NCBI GenBank assembly: GCA_023423795.1
Contig: JAFAEX010000287.1
Coordinates: forward strand, 1 to 12,256
Length of the DNA stretch: 12,256 bases
From: Chloroflexota bacterium
GTDB taxonomy: Bacteria > Chloroflexota > Chloroflexia > Thermomicrobiales > UBA6265
Reading direction: 5' to 3'
In this document: positions 11,914-12,256 of the stretch, piece by piece
Position numbering within the stretch: position 1 is the stretch's first letter
Layout: each line of letters begins with the position of its first letter
Notes under the pieces: generated by a model
What the model was told of the DNA's origin: nothing
The model's database searches: none
Seen by the model: the letters and a program-made list of their open reading frames with translations, nothing else
Position numbers and translations under genes: made by a program

Positions 11914-12256
11914 TCACCGCAGCGACGCATCCAGTAGCCGGAGCAGTTCGCCGACCCGCCCGCCGCCGCGCGGAGGGGAGGGGTAGCGCCGCAGGACGTC
12001 CACGACGGCCGGCAGCGCAAGGCTCCGCGCCCGGACGAGGTAATCCGCGCCGATGGCGGGATCGTTCCCTGCCGCCAGTTCGAGCGCGCGGGCGGCGTGG
12101 GCGGCCGCCCCGAGGATGTGCCTGACTTGCGTCGCCTTCGCCAGCGGGTGGAGGAACGCCGCGCCGGCCGCATGGCCCGCCGCCCGCGCGGCCTCGCTGG
12201 CGGCGGCCTGCCCGGCGTCGCGGGTTTCCCGGGCCGCCCGGTGCGCCGCCCACGCG
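11914..12256 (-). CDS. Imm-5-like putative immunity protein (C-terminal part)
   Basis: Only the last 113 codons are in the window; the start lies beyond the right edge. The visible part is an alanine-rich helical protein: AWAAHRAARETRDAGQAAAS, then HPLAKATQVRHILGAAAHAA, ARALELAAGNDPAIGADYL, and a tail LALPAVVDVLRRYPSPP followed by GRVGELLRLLDASLR. From memory this resembles proteins annotated as putative immunity proteins with an Imm-5-like fold, including the HPLA-x-x-x-QV-x-HI-L-G segment and the Arg-Tyr-Pro motif before the last helix. Such proteins are predicted to protect against polymorphic toxins, but function is mostly unproven and no toxin gene is visible here. No in-frame ATG occurs in the visible part and the stop is TGA. 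Confidence 0.5.
   Translation of the reverse strand, partial: AWAAHRAARETRDAGQAAASEAARAAGHAAGAAFLHPLAKATQVRHILGAAAHAARALELAAGNDPAIGADYLVRARSLALPAVVDVLRRYPSPPRGGGRVGELLRLLDASLR

Overview
The window is strongly GC-rich bacterial chromosome, with G or C in most third codon positions. It holds fourteen protein genes and no rRNA, tRNA or CRISPR array. The mix of genes (two Uma2-family proteins, a DUF4352-type secreted protein, a LOV-PAS-GAF histidine kinase, an ACT-less homoserine dehydrogenase, a BrnT-like toxin with CopG-like antitoxin, an arginine-rich bS21) and the many long intergenic palindromes suggest a Chloroflexota bacterium, perhaps of the Thermomicrobia/Sphaerobacter kind. This placement is an inference from gene content and style, not a proof.

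Layout. Bases 1-432 are non-coding and carry an 86-base imperfect palindrome and a perfect 16-bp hairpin. Six minus-strand genes follow from 6935 down to 433: a class I/II aminotransferase, a fumarylacetoacetate hydrolase (FAH) family enzyme, a 49-residue membrane protein, an RraA-like aldolase/decarboxylase family protein, a soluble LOV histidine kinase, and a secreted DUF4352-like protein. Plus-strand genes from 7101 to 8817 are a toxin, an antitoxin and homoserine dehydrogenase, joined by ATGA and GTGA overlaps. A Uma2-family nuclease (8962-9528, plus) converges on an operon of a degenerate Uma2 homologue and an AGE-family sugar epimerase (11281-9541, minus). Ribosomal protein bS21 (rpsU, plus) follows. 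The window ends inside a minus-strand gene that resembles the Imm-5-like putative immunity proteins.

How the genes may work together. Aminotransferase, FAH enzyme and RraA-like protein form a co-directional set fitting breakdown of an amino acid or aromatic compound through 2-oxo acids, but the substrate cannot be read from the sequence. The LOV kinase keeps the photoactive cysteine and all kinase boxes but has no response regulator beside it. The toxin-antitoxin pair is translationally coupled to a threonine/methionine pathway enzyme, an unusual arrangement. The second Uma2 protein has changes at all three expected catalytic positions and lies seven bases upstream of the epimerase start.

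The most unusual non-coding features are an inverted pair of hairpins at 8820-8841 and 8919-8938 that differ by a compensatory base-pair change, and a 24-bp-arm palindrome at 5731-5795 that supplies the stop codon of the aminotransferase. No wholly new multi-gene system could be demonstrated.
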